From Oxyruncus cristatus (lineage: Eukaryota > Chordata > Aves > Passeriformes > Cotingidae), in the NCBI GenBank assembly GCA_013399855.1, contig VXAY01006942.1, positions 1 through 64,000 of the forward strand: a stretch of DNA of 64,000 bases, read 5' to 3'. A program made the translations under genes and the position numbers. A model generated the notes under the pieces. The model did no database searches. It was not told where the DNA came from and saw only the letters and a list, made by a program, of their open reading frames with translations. Of this stretch, positions 35,904 to 47,898 are shown piece after piece. Numbering within the stretch: position 1 is the stretch's first letter; the number at the start of each line of letters is the position of its first letter.

Positions 35904-36858
35904 GAATCACAGAATCACATGTGTTGGAAAAGACCTCCGAGATTGTCAAGTCCAACCCTTGATCTACTACCACCGCGGTTACTAGACTATGGCACTAAGT
36001 GCCACATCCATTCTCATCTTAAAAACCTCCAGGGATGGAGAATCCATCATCTCCCTGGGCAGCCCATTCCAGTGCCTGATTACCCTCTCTGTAAAGAATT
36101 TCTTTCTAATATCCAACCTAAACCTCCCCTGGCAGAGCTTAAGACCCTCTTGTCCTACTGCTGGTTGTCTGGGAAAAGAGACTGACGCCCACCTGGCTAC
36201 AACCTCCTTTCAGGGAGTTGTAGAGACTGACGAGGTCTACCCTCAGCCTTCTCTTCTCCAGGCTAAACAACCCCAGCTACTTCAGCCTCCTCATAGGGCT
36301 TGTGTTCAAATCCCTTCACCAGCCTGGTTGCTCCTCTCTGGACCTGCTCCAGCACCTCAATATCCTTCCTGAACTGAGGGGCCCAGAACTGGACACAGCA
36401 CTCCAGGTGTGGCCTCACCANNNNNNNNNNNNNNNNNNNNNNNNNNNNNNNNNNNNNNNNNNNNNNNNNNNNNNNNNNNNNNNNNNNNNNNNNNNNNNNN
36501 NNNNNNNNNNNNNNNNNNNNNNNNNNNNNNNNNNCCCAGCCTGTAGCGCTGCAGGGGGTTGTTGTGGCCAAAGTGCAGGACCCGGCACTTGGCCTTGTTG
36601 AATCTCCCCCATCCCGTTGGAATCAGCCCAGCTCTCCAGTCTGTCCAGGTCCCTCTGCAGAGCCCTCCTGCCTTCCAGCCCATTGACACTCCCCCCAGTT
36701 TGGTGTCATCTGCAAATTTACAAATGGTGGACTCAATCCCCTCATCTAAACTGCTGATAAAGATATTAAACAGGACTGGGCTCAACACTGATCCCTGGGG
36801 GACACCACTAGTGATTGGCTGCCAACTGGATGCAGCACCACTCACCACCAAAGTTGGC
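35904..36858 (-). mobile_element. CR1 LINE with partial reverse transcriptase, interrupted by an assembly gap
   Basis: Minus-strand CR1. Its 3' end is at about 35904, where the plus strand shows the complement of the terminal ATTCTGTG repeats (GAATCACAGAATCACA). On the minus strand, 36851-36357 is open for 164 codons apart from the gap and reads the C-terminal reverse transcriptase: [20 protein letters not shown] (motif preceding the active site), then [11 protein letters not shown], whose FADD is the catalytic (F/Y)xDD box, then the [12 protein letters not shown] block. It is 5'-truncated just before the SGVPQGS region. It is the least decayed CR1 here, so probably a younger copy, but it is truncated and not autonomous. 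Confidence 0.9.
36421..36534. other. Assembly gap, 114 N
   Basis: The run of N lies inside the CR1 copy. Flanking sequence resumes in the same CR1 and orientation, so the gap hides only more CR1; the missing part of the element looks roughly this long or somewhat longer. Confidence 0.95.
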
Positions 36859-39800
36859 TAGTCTGGCCAAATCAGGAAGCTACTTGCTTCTCCTGACAGC
36901 TCAAGTACTCAGCAATCAGCCACAGGGCTCACCTAACTGCATGAGACCAAAGACCCCAACAGGACCAATCAAGAGGGTACTCTTGCTGGAAGTGAAGCAC
37001 TTGATTCTGTTTAAGGGCCCAAAAAACGGTGAGCTTCTCTGTAGATTGCACCAGCCAATATCAACTCAAAGTGAGTGAGCAAGACAAATAAACACAGGCT
37101 GTGTAACAGTCATTCAAATGTTCAAATACATTTCCTAACAATACACACGATTAAATACAATCCCTGAAGCGAAAACACTTCCACAGCTTGCTCATTGGAA
37201 CTGTCAGCTATCTATGGTGGGGAGGGCAATACGGCCTTTGCTCACTAACAAATCACCCCAGCTTGCTGAACAGCTCAAAATACATTACTGAGTAGAGGGG
37301 GAACTTTTGAGGATACCTAACTTGCAGAAAATGCAGTAAGATCCCATACCATAAGTGTCTTGGGTTTTGTCTTCCTGGCAGAGTTGCAAGGAAGGCTGCT
37401 CTGTGTCCCAGTGAACGCCAAAGCAAGGTACCTTCAACTTGTTCATAAGCTGCTTAGACAGTTGGCTGGAAGAGCAATGGCTCAGAATGAGATTCGAGTC
37501 CTAGGAAATCCTGTTAACTTGCCAGAGACATGAGAAAGGAGCTGTAACACTGTTGGCCCAACTGTTTCCATTGTTCCTGACATGGTATATTAGGACTTTT
37601 TGGAACAGCATTAGAGAGCTTAGACTGTGCTACTGTTTGTACCCAGCCAGTGCCTAGAAATAAGCTTTCTTTCTGCCTCACTTCTAAAACCATGCTTCTA
37701 TAAAATACTCCTGTGTTGCCTTAATTATGCACCTATTTGGAATACAAGCCTTGATAGGTGGGAACTCCAAGAACAAAATAAACAAAGGAGGTGACTAGTT
37801 CTTTTTCCTCTATTTTCAGTAGCAGTCAATCACAAAAGTAAAAGTAGGAAAACACAAATGTTTTCCTAGAAATGTTAACTTTTAACTGCAACTATATTTT
37901 TAATTAGTTGAAATTATCTCTTCAAACATTTAAAAAACTCTTGCCTTTTTGTGCTTAAGATTGGGGGGAGGGGACATCATTCTCGATAACAATTACTATT
38001 TTCCATTAGAAGTGTGGGCAAAATTACCCTGACAAGCTGTACTGAGCAAAATGTGTAAAGTCTGCAAATACTTGTTTTATTTATATCACAGTAATCACCA
38101 TAGCATTCCTGGTGCACCTAAATATAAATGGAGCCCTATAATTCCACAAGTTCCTTTCCTGTTTGTTATTATATATATACTAATCGCAATAGTGTTTTCT
38201 GACTGAAAATTCTGTGCACCACTATAATGTAGACATTAATTACAATAAAATAGTAACATTGTTGTCATTTATAGAGATACTCCATAGATTTTTACGTGTC
38301 TGCAAAGAATATGTAACAGGACAGAGCCAGAGGTTTTTCATGGATTTCTACATAGGGTTGACTGTGACTGTAAGTTTTGCTAATCAATATACTAAAATGT
38401 AAATCTCATTTAACACTACTCACATCCTCTGTTGTCCTACTGGGTGGACAGAAATGGTCTTTCACTGACTTGCCCCTCTGGCTGCTGGTATAACAGGGTC
38501 ATGAGCAATTCAGCCTGTAAATGGGGAAGGCTGAAATTTCTGTTTATTTACAAAGGGTATCTTCCTTCCTCTGGTCTGTCTTCCTCCCTTCTTCACCCCC
38601 ACAGTCTACCCTGCCCTGTCTGGTACGTGGGTATGGTATTTGTCTTCCAAACGTAACAAATAGAAGTTAACATTCACCAACTGTGACTTATCTGACAGCT
38701 CAGCACTCTGTTTCAAGTCGTTTGCTGTTGTAACTTGATTTCCACAAAAGCCTGCATCATACAGTGGCACTCTGCCAGGTCATAGGCTGCTCCATCTCTT
38801 CAAAATAGAAATTTGTTAAGTTTGCTGAGCTTTTTCCTCTTCTTATTACATTTCATATATTAATGAAAGATAATGTCAAGTGGTATTATTACAGGGGAAA
38901 ATAATTCATAGTTCAGCAAAACTGTCCCTCCATTTTCAATGTGAAATTTTACTGCTCTGTTTTGCAACAGAAGTAATTCAGTTCCTCTCCTGTGAAGGTG
39001 TTGTTTTCCTAGTATTCTTCCCTGGACTAGAATAAAAATCCTCCTATATGGTTCAGGTCTCAATTACTGCAGTCCAGAGGTAACATCCTCTCCCTCTCTC
39101 TAACCAGACTTGTTGCAGACATAGTAGGGCATGGGTCCAGACTCCTGCTATGATCAATTGCTTCCTGACCTCAGCTGCACCATAGGAACTATTTTTTTTA
39201 TTGCTATTTGAAGGGCAAATATGTTTTATAGGTTTTTCCTTCCCCCTTTTAGACTTTGCAATAGATCAAGGACTACTAAAGAGTCACAATGTAGCAATCA
39301 ATAACAACGACAATAACGCAAATTAATGAAGAAGCACTTTTATGTTCCAATATACGGATTTTCCATTATGGAAAAAGTCGTCTGCAAGTGTTTCTCTAAG
39401 ACAGATAGTAACAGTTTATTTTGTCAAATGTTCGCTTGTATTTGTGTCTATTTCAGGAAGAATAAAAACTTCCTAATCCCTTGGTATAACAGCTAAGTTA
39501 TTATGAGTTAAAACCCATACTCTAGAGGCCTTTGAGAACTACATGGTGATGGTCAGTTCCTTTCTTTGTTACTTGCTCACACATTCAATGCCTCTGCCCA
39601 ATTACCTCACACCAAAGCAGTGCCAGAACCTGCAACTTGCAGGTGCACCCCCAGACAGCTGAATCTGAAAGCAAGAGTATCACAATGAGAGTCTCACCAC
39701 TGTGAGACTGGATTAGTGGGCTACAGTCTTCTCTTGCTTTTAATGCCTCTGCACCACTTCAGAAATGCAAATCAACCCAAAAAACCTTTTATGTACACAT

Positions 39801-41602
39801 TTTGCTCCACCCCCTGAATGGTTGTTCTATTCGCTATGCTTCAGCTTGCAGCTGAAGCACATGCAGAGCTAGATCTATACCACATCCCTCTCATAGTCTC
39901 CAGAGAATGCAGTGAGCCAATGGATGAACCATCACTAAACCACTCTCAGGGTCATCTGCTAACAAGAACTTCCTGATAGTCAGTTTCTCTTTGGAAATTG
40001 AGTCTCAGATGAAGGACTTTCCCTTGGATTGTGAGACCACAGAAAGCAGAATATAGTCCTAGCTCCCTTGTCTGGTCATTTGCAAATCAAGATAAATAAT
40101 TTCCTAATTGTATATTGCTGTGTTCTGTGTTATTTTCTTGCTATTGCATGGCTATTTTCTGTGATATGGTACAATGTTGATGAAGCCTGGACAGCCTGAA
40201 TAAGGAGCAGTCGCTGTTGGTTACTTCTATCTTTGTGCCTTACCTAACAATTGGGAGAGAAAGTTTTCCTCTGTTGAAGTGGAATATGTCCCCAGTGCTG
40301 CTACACACACTTCCCATGTGGAGCTCTGTCTTACGAGGATGCAGTCACAAAGGCTGTCCTCCTTGTGTAACACAAAACCCTTTTTCTGTTGCTGGGGCAC
40401 CTGTCCTTGATGGCAGAGGCAGAATCTGGTCATTTCACCAATACCTCTTTCAAAGCACCGCTTCCTCTCTAATTGAGTGATCATACTCTTGTTACTCACA
40501 TAAAAGGAAAAGAGCAATCAGTCCTGACTCACTTTCTTGCTTGGTTCTTGCTTAGATAGAGGAGGACTGAACAAAACCTCAGTAAAGAGCTAAGGATGTG
40601 GCCTACGGTGATTAATTCTCTCCCACAAGTACAAGTCACAGAGGGTGGTGCCTCACTATACTTACCAAACTCTTCCGTCTCGCTCTACAGCAGGAAATTC
40701 TCACCCATCTTCTGAAGAAGAAGGGCACCCCCTGCTGACCCTGCATCTAGAAGACAGGTGGCTTTGCATGTCCTCAAACCCAACTGAAAAATAATAAACA
40801 TATCAATGGAGTTCCAATACATAGTCCTTTGTTCTTTTATGGATACATTTCTTTTCAATTTTCAAAGAAAGAGACGCTTCTCACAGCTCGAGAGCTTCCT
40901 AGAGTAGAAAGAAATAAGACTGCTCTTTTCCATACTCGTGGCATCTTCAGGGAAATTTTCCAAAGTGACAAGTGTTGCAGAAGAGAAAAGCTGGCTTTTA
41001 TATGCTGCTGTTATGTGTTTCCACTGCTGTTATAGGGTGAAAATTAGGTCTAGATAAATATTCTTCATAACAATCAGAATATTAGTAAGTGGTATGAAGA
41101 CAGAAAAAAAAAAAAAGTACTTATTCCTTCTCTGTAAGGAAGTATTTTAGGACTTTGCCCAGTTCCAGGTTCAAAATATGCCTAATTTCTGTACATCATT
41201 ATATCATCTGCCCATGTGAAATGCTGTCAGATCAAAGAATTAATATTGTTCAGGTCTAATCTGGCCATGCCCTCTACTCCAACACTTGCACAGTCTTCTC
41301 TTGTCAAGTAAAGGAAACTTTGGAAGAAGTATACAGCAAGGCTATAATGCCTTGGTATTTATCCAGAAAATAGGAAAAGAGGAGGACTTGTCTCTGTCTT
41401 GAGCTTGGTATCGAGGTATTTAGCTTGAAGACAACCAATGTCCTTCTAAAATCTGAAACACTTCACAGATACCAGATCTCCAATAAACTTTGGAAACTCA
41501 GATGCATATTTTAATATTATCACTTTCAGCTTTCTACCTGACATGCAGAAGATATCAGAAGAATGCTAAATCCTCTCCTCTTGAACTCAACTTACTCCAG
41601 TC
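36859..41602. other. Intergenic, no gene recognised
   Basis: Unique sequence. The first part (36859-37120) may continue the unidentified element seen at 35044, because the CR1 lies between them; it ends near an AATAAA at 37085-37090. The stretch 37365-37700 has a slightly LTR-like look (starts TGTCTTGGG) but no convincing ends or signals. Short palindrome CCTGCAAcTTGCAGG near 39629. No exon was recognised. Confidence 0.45.
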
Positions 41603-42179
41603 AGCTGATCATGAGCCAGCAGTGTGCCTAGGTGGCCAAGAAGGCCAGTGGCATCCTGGATTGTATCATAAATAGTGTGGTCAGCAGGACCAGGACAGTG
41701 ATGGGCCCCCTCATCTCGGCACTGGTGACGCCACACCTCAATCATTGTATTCAGTTTTGGGCCCCACACTCCAAGAAGTGTATGAGAGAACTGGGATTGT
41801 TTAACCTGGAGAAAAGGTGGCTCAGGGGAGACCTTCTCCCTTTCTACAAATACCTGAAAGGAGATTGTAGCAAGGTGGGGGTCGTTCTCTTCTCCCCACT
41901 AATAAGTGATGGTACAAGAGGATAAGGCCTCAAGTTGTGCCAGGTAAAGTTTAGAACCAATACTGGGAAAAATTTCTTCACTGGAAGGGTTTTAAAGCAC
42001 TGGAACAAGTTGTCCAGACAAGGGGTTGAATCACCACTCTTGGAAGAATTCAAAAGACATGTAAGTGTGGTGCTTAAGGACATGGCTTAGTGGTGGACTT
42101 GGTATTGTCAGGTTTGCAGTTAGACTCAATGATCTCAGAGGTCTTTTGCAACATAAATGACTCTATGATTCCATGATTT
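41603..42179 (+). mobile_element. CR1 LINE 3' part with an internal deletion
   Basis: Plus-strand CR1 from the GATCATGAGCCAGCAGTGTG block to the terminal CTCTATGATTCCATGATT. Successive blocks match CR1: 'GGTGGCCAAGAAGGCCAGTGGC', the 'TTCAGTTTTGGGCCCCACACTCCAAGAAG' type block near 41749, 'GGGGAGACCTTCTCCC' near 41826, the tail 'GTGGTGCTTAAGGACATGG' near 42068. Between CCAAGAAGTG and TATGAGAGAACTGG (about 41780) roughly 90 bp of the usual element are missing. The reading frame is broken, so the open frames of 97 and 79 codons are not functional. Confidence 0.9.
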
Positions 42180-42204
42180 AGGAGAAGACAATCCCAAGCC
42201 TTAT

Positions 42205-42699
42205 TGTCATGAGTTGCAGGACAAAAGACTCAGACCTCAGGGTTCTTGAGCAGAGTAAGAGATATGTTTATTGAAGGGGTGCTCCCCCTTATATAGGGGG
42301 AGCAGGGAAAGTTCTAGTAAGTGGGTAGGTGGGTGACAAACAAGGAAAGGAGTGGGCCTGGACAAATACAAACTTGGAATAAGGTAGGAGGATACAAAAC
42401 CTTATAGGGAGCTTAGGGGAGGAGTATAACCACATAACGTAAATGCTGCAATGCAGCAAACAGGAACCAATAGGAAATTGAGAATAAACTTGGATTAAAA
42501 CTTAGGGGATAATTTTTGTAAAAAGGGGTACAAATATTATTAACAGCATGCATTAACAATAAACAATTCAATTAAGTAACTGTGAAGTCCATATCAGCTG
42601 TAATTTTCCCGTACTGCTTCATGCAGCAGTCTTTCCTTCATCTGTGGCAGTTGCAAGGTCCCACTTCCATCTCCTCTTCAACATCTGCCATCTCCTACA
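42205..42699 (-). mobile_element. Solo LTR of an endogenous retrovirus, minus strand (495 bp)
   Basis: Read on the minus strand the element starts TGTAGGAGATGG and ends CTCATGACA, so it has TG...CA ends. It shows in order an inverted CCAAT box (ATTGG; 42467-42471), a TATA box (TATATAAG; 42288-42295) and AATAAA (42267-42272), which is a complete U3-R-U5 layout. The flanks on the plus strand are CCTTAT (42199-42204) and GCTTAT (42700-42705), a 6-bp target duplication with one mismatch, as expected of a class II (ERVK-like) element. No proviral genes are attached. It inserted 25 bp beyond the end of the CR1 at 41603-42179. Low decay of the ends and signals suggests it is not very old. Confidence 0.85.
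42281..42303 (-). promoter_or_regulatory. LTR TATA box in the loop of a perfect inverted repeat
   Basis: GCTCCCCCT (42281-42289), loop TATAT, AGGGGGAGC (42295-42303): a 9-bp perfect stem whose loop and stem edge hold the TATA box TATATAAG of the minus-strand LTR. The AATAAA lies 16-21 bp further along. Confidence 0.7.
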
Positions 42700-43454
42700 G
42701 CTTATGCCTTCTTTTGGTGTATTCAGCACTCCTCACAAAGGTATTTAAAATTGCTATTCTATTTCACAAGTGATGCTTTCCCCCTCACTACATTGAAAAA
42801 ATACAAATACACAAAAGTTTTTTAATATAAAACATGGTTTGATAATTTCTTGTTAATATTTCTATTATTATTTGAGAATTGAAAGTTTTAAAGTAGTAAA
42901 AACTTAGAGCATCATTGTTCATGTTTTTCACTTCAAGATAATTTTTGTTTTAGAATTGTATGCAAAATTGCAAAAAAAAACTTGGAGCAGAATAAATATC
43001 AAACAAAGCACTGTTAAATGTTAAGGAATAAAAAGCTGAATGAACCATGAATATGACAGATGGAAAAAAAGACAGTCTCTTTCCTGAAGAACAGTCAGAC
43101 TCAGAGTTTGTCTGATCTTCTGTACAAGACAATTCCAAATTCTCCAATTCAGAAAACCTTGTATCCAGTTCTCACATACTTCTGGGTGATGTGATCTGCT
43201 TCAGTTAGTAGGAGTATTATTCTCACAGTGGTTCATACATCAAAATTTGGATTTGATTATCTGGTGTTGATTAACTAACCACTCTCAGTACTGAAAGGGA
43301 CATTAGAAGCTTACTTGAATGTCCAGGGTAGCATGCACCACAGAAAAAGGTAGCAACATCTACAGACATTTAACATGACACTAGGTAGTTGCACTAACTT
43401 GATCGTCAATGTAAGCACCATTTTTACAGTCAGATAAAACACATCCAGATCAAA
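42700..43454. other. Intergenic spacer, nothing recognised
   Basis: AT-rich sequence between the LTR and an L2-like relic. Open frames up to 65 codons without motifs. Confidence 0.5.
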
Positions 43455-43790
43455 TGAGTTCCAATAACGCAGGGCTGTGTACTCCTGCTCTTAGGTTATC
43501 ACTGCCTGGAGGAAGGAAGGGACATTTCCCAGCTAGATGTGAAATCTTTAGAAAGCAATGCTACCTGGACATCGAGGCCAAAGGCGGGACCCAGAGGCTT
43601 TGTAAAACTTTGATAAATAGAGGCCGTATGTCTCCAGTGAATGGAAGGTGGAGACACTGCCTTGGCCTACACTTCAAAGCATTCCCCCTTTCTGACTAGC
43701 ATTGCTTTGGTCTTGCCTGCATTCAACTTGAGCCAGCTGCTCTTCATCCAGGAGTTTATTTCCTGAAGGCATTCCAAAATCCTAGGGCCA
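43455..43790 (-). mobile_element. Ancient L2-like LINE reverse transcriptase relic
   Basis: On the minus strand, about 43770-43690 reads LQEINSWMKSSWLKLNAGKT followed by KAMLV. This resembles the stretch after the catalytic box in L2/CR1-clade reverse transcriptases (CL..I..WM....LKLN..KTE.ML). The rest of the segment to about 43455 contains stops but keeps phrases such as FGLDVQVALLSKDF in roughly the place where L2 has a GV.LD..LS..... block. It is heavily decayed, so it is probably much older than the CR1 copies. Ends are approximate. Confidence 0.55.
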
Positions 43791-44591
43791 GTGTGAATAT
43801 ACTGTTAGATTAGACCATCTAATGGCCCTATCTGCCATCAAAACCCTCAGAATTGCTGAAATATTAGCACCTACAAGGTGCAGCTGAGATTAGAGCCCAT
43901 TCAGATAACACAGAGGAAGGCAGACCTGGTCTGAAATAGTTTCCATAGGAAATTAATAAAGTAAAAGCAAAGGCCATGGGGATATAGGATGGCTACGGGG
44001 TTCCCTAGAAACAGAGCAGAAGCATCAGGTGTGGGTCACCACCCCATTACTCTAGCACTTATCTGCACTGCAAGCTCCCTGGGATTTCTCCTCAATGAAC
44101 CTCATGACAAGAAGAAGAAAAATAGCAACTTGAATTTACAGCTTCTGAATCCTGGAAGTTACTTGGTCATAGAATGCTTTTTGCCCCGTAGAAATTCAGG
44201 GGGTTCCAAATCAGATCACTTTAACAACTTAAATTATTTGCACCAAGAGTCCAGTGACATTACGTTTTGTGCAAGACCTCCTTTTATGAAAATATTGCAA
44301 ATATCTCTAAATACATTCAGCCAGCAATATTCCTTTAATCAGATTATTTTTTTTTTGTTCTTCTCTAACAAGATACTCATTTGGCTGCCTCTTGAAAGGC
44401 TGTGGATTTTCAAATCAGAAGCAGCCAGTGTGATCAGACAGTCTGACTTCCTACATAACAGAACCTAAAACCATCTTCAGAAATTTCTTTGTCAAACCCA
44501 ATAACCCTCAAGTCAGAGAATTTCTCCCAGATCTTTGGCAAATTCGAAAAGCATTCCTGTGGTCTGTATTAGGTCACTGAATCACTGCAGA
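43791..44591. other. Intergenic with a 159-codon chance-like frame
   Basis: The plus-strand frame 43989-44468 (159 codons) begins MATGFPRNRAEASG and has no motif or composition typical of a gene; it runs into AT-rich sequence. No repeat was recognised. Confidence 0.4.
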
Positions 44592-44779
44592 CAAAAAAAA
44601 CCCAACCCAAACCAACCAACAACAACACAAAAAAACCCAAAACAAAAACAAAACAAAACAAACAAACAAACAAAAAAAAACCAAACCAAACCAAACCAAA
44701 ACAAAACAAAACAAAAAAACAACCAAAACCCAAAAAAAGCAACCAATCAACCAACCAAAAAACCTAAAAAACAGAAAAG
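44592..44779. repeat. A/C low-complexity tract, CAAA/CCAAA-type repeats
   Basis: About 190 bp of almost only A and C on the plus strand, made of CAAA, CCAAA, CAAAA and AACC units. The open frames on both strands here (for example Lys/Asn/Pro/Thr/Gln-rich on the plus strand) are products of the repeat. Confidence 0.95.
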
Positions 44780-47475
44780 TAATAACTAGTTCCAGTATTC
44801 TAATTCTCACACACTTATTGTGCATAATATCAGACTGTACTTGAATTTTTTACTCTGTAATTTCCTGTCTCATAGAATTAAATGTTAACCAGTCAACTGA
44901 AGCTTTAATGAATTCATGTTGACAATGAGCACAGTTTAATAACATATTAATAATTAATATAATATAGTTTCCATGTGCAACTCATTGACTTTGTGTTATA
45001 ACTCATCAAAATTGAGAATGAGAGAACTGTTAATGTCAAGCTCATGTATCAAAATCATTAAATCTTTCTAATTTATGCTTGATGCTATTATATCTTTGTG
45101 TGGGAAATTCTTACTTTGGCCAGTAGTGACCTGTGGTAGCTGTTATACTCTGGTTCAGAGGAAAAGGTTCTTGACATGAGAAATACAATGGAGAGTGGTA
45201 AAGAGACACGTTGTCTTCAGTGCATCAAGTCAGGTCCATCCACATTGGCTTCATCTGACTTGACTTCTCCCCAGCTAACTTCCAAGTTGATCCTCCAAGC
45301 ACCATAGATGTGTGGACCCTTGCTAGCATCCTTTTCCATACTTTGAGTGGCAGGGGAACACATTGCACATCTATTCCAGTGGCTTTATGACTTAAGTTGT
45401 TGTCTTGGGGCAGGCATACAGACAGCTGAGCTGCAGAAAGCATTGTGCCTCCTCCTGCCATCCCATTGTTTCAGTCCTGTTTACTAATGCAAGCCTTACA
45501 TTACAACAGAAAAATAAATCTATTAAAAAATACTAGACCACTTTAGGATTTTTACTATCTCTGAAAATAACATAGCTACATGTGTGAAGCAGTCAACATT
45601 ATGGGACTCAGTACATGAAAAAAAACTAGCTAATCTCCATCAATAATTGAGAGTTGACAGTTTTCACCTTTTGTCTTTTTAATTATCACAATTTAGACTT
45701 TCAAGCTTTTCTTTCCTTTACAAGTGAGATATTACTCTCTTTTCGGAGGTTTTTTATTATCCCATGAATCCAAAAATTAGCACTTATAAAATTGGAAGAA
45801 CTGGTAACCTTGTTGATCAGTCGTCAAAATTTTAAGTCAGTCCCACAACAAACATAGTAAATGACTATCACACATGTCAATGATTTCTACTAGTATATTT
45901 GCCATGGGGGGTAGTTGAGAGCAGAATCAGTTTATGAATAAACAGCTTTCAACACTTTATAGTAACCCAGTGGACAAGATAACACAGAACAATTGAATAC
46001 CTTCTAATCCCCTACATTTGGATTAAAAAAAAATTGGAAGTGGTTTTCTAAAGAGATATATATCCTGCACTACCCCAGCCAGCTGGAGAGCCATTATGAC
46101 TTTTGTTATGTCTAGCAATAGCTTTTGGATGGCTTTCTGGCTCTCATTTACTTCCTATATATTTGGCATAGATCATACTCAGTATTTTGGATGAGAAAAC
46201 AACCAGGAAAGTAATTAACTTTATAGATCAAAATAAATAATCTTATTGTGGTTCAGTGATATTAGCCCTTCCCTAGCTGGCACTGTCCTGAGGTCACTGT
46301 TGGGACAATGGATAAGCCTTCTTCACCAAAGAAGAGAAAAGAATGGAATTCTGCAAAGCAGTAACTGTCATGGCTACATGTTACTGCTCAGGAACTTCAT
46401 GGGCCTTATTATACAAAGAGAAATTGAGCAATAAATATAATTATTTCAAGAAAGAACACAAATCAAGAACAAGAGTACAATATTAGTGAAACCCCTAAAC
46501 TAGAATTGTGTGTGAAGGCCATAATGATCAGGAATAACCATGTTTTTCTTCTTTTTGCTTTTCATACTCCATCTCTTCCAACCTCTACCAATGTTTTATC
46601 ACATTTTTGGAGAACAGTAGGAGAATTCTTAATCCCTTAGGTACATTAAATTCATATTTAGAGAACAGACTGAATGAAAATCCTACTTCCAAAGCACCTC
46701 AAACTTCGCAGGAAATATGCATCTAACTCCTGACTGTCATGGCCCAATCCTAATCTTGTAACATGGAAAAGTTCACAAAGGGACAAAAATGATGGAGTTT
46801 GGGTAAAGGAACATTTGGTTATGAACGGTGAAAGGCAGATCTCTGTTCCAGAAATGCAATGCAAGACTAGTGTAATCACAGAGACTTCTGTAGGGCCAAA
46901 GCAAGGCTAGACTGCACAGAAGCAGAGTTTAGAACAGGAGGTTCCAACAGGCAGCATTTTTCCACCTGGTCTTTCCCAGCAACAGTTTTACCCGATACTT
47001 TCTCCTTGAACAATAACATTTTCAACATATGATTTTTCAGTTCTCTGTCTTACTCCTTTCCTGCCTCCCCTCAAGTGCTGTGATCACTGGAAATAATATT
47101 AAAAGTCCAAGTCCTGAAAACACCTAATGCCATGATTAATTTTAACAGGAATTTTTTTAAGGAAATCCAAGATGACATATAGAAATTTTACTTATTCATG
47201 CAAATGACACTAAAAATTGTTAAGCCGGCACAATATTCAAATAAGAATATTCAGCTCATATTCTTAAGAGCATGGAGCACTTGGGTCCAGCATTTTGCCA
47301 AAAGATCAAGAGGGACTCTCTGAATCACACTCTGCTTTAATCTGTAGTTACCTCCTTTAGGAGCATATCAGCAGTTTCCTTTTTACTTGCCTATTAATCA
47401 ATAAATGCAAACTTCTGTCCCGAGTTTCTGATACAAAATATACTCCCCAACCTAAAGCAACTTAACATCACCTAA
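44780..47475. other. Intergenic, no gene recognised
   Basis: AT-rich unique sequence. Frames up to 78 codons without motifs. Nothing else seen. Confidence 0.5.
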
Positions 47476-47769
47476 AGAGAAGGACTGCATTCACAGTCAG
47501 ACCTCCAGTTCACTGGAAAAGACGTTATTCACGGAGATGTAGTTGTGCCAGTTAAAAGCTTTGCAAACACTGTGAAGCAAGTACTCCAAGAAGTTCAGAA
47601 GAGCGCAGAAGTAATTCAGCATGCCTGTCTGAAATGCAGGCATAAGCAGGAGGATTTTCAGTTTGAAGAATCAGGTTGTACAGCATTTGCTCGCACAGAT
47701 GGGATGGCACTCACTGGAGCTGCCCCGGTGAACCAACAGAACAACTTTGGTAACTGCTTGCTAATGTAA
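47476..47769 (+). other. Unrecognised 97-codon open frame
   Basis: Open from after a TAA at 47473 to a TAA at 47767; no ATG opens it (the first reasonable start would be GTG at 47545). The peptide has a helical, mixed-charge part (VKSFANTVKQVLQEVQKSAE near the middle), a CLKC pair, and ends NNFGNCLLM. It shows no family I know. A poly-A run lies about 130 bp further on, so a decayed retrocopy is a possibility, but chance is equally likely. Confidence 0.25.
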
Positions 47770-47898
47770 ACGAAATGCTTCTCCTTTTGGCTCCACCTTT
47801 TCAGTTTACTCCTGACCAAAGCTTATTTGGGCAAGAACAGTTAGCTCCTTTTCTCTCAAATGTCAAACCACACCGTTTGCTCTTCTGCTTCTGTGGCC

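Noticed and set aside
37440..37520. tRNA-like B-box phrase (GATTCGAGTCC near 37491)
   Set aside because: No matching A box at the right distance and no cloverleaf could be drawn by eye.
37365..37700. Possible LTR starting TGTCTTGGG
   Set aside because: No convincing CA end, TATA box or target duplication could be found.
43989..44468. 159-codon plus-strand frame
   Set aside because: No motif, and the second half is ordinary AT-rich sequence.
44535..44789. 84-codon Lys/Asn/Pro/Thr-rich frame and its Phe/Val-rich opposite-strand frames
   Set aside because: Translation of the A/C low-complexity tract; not a gene.
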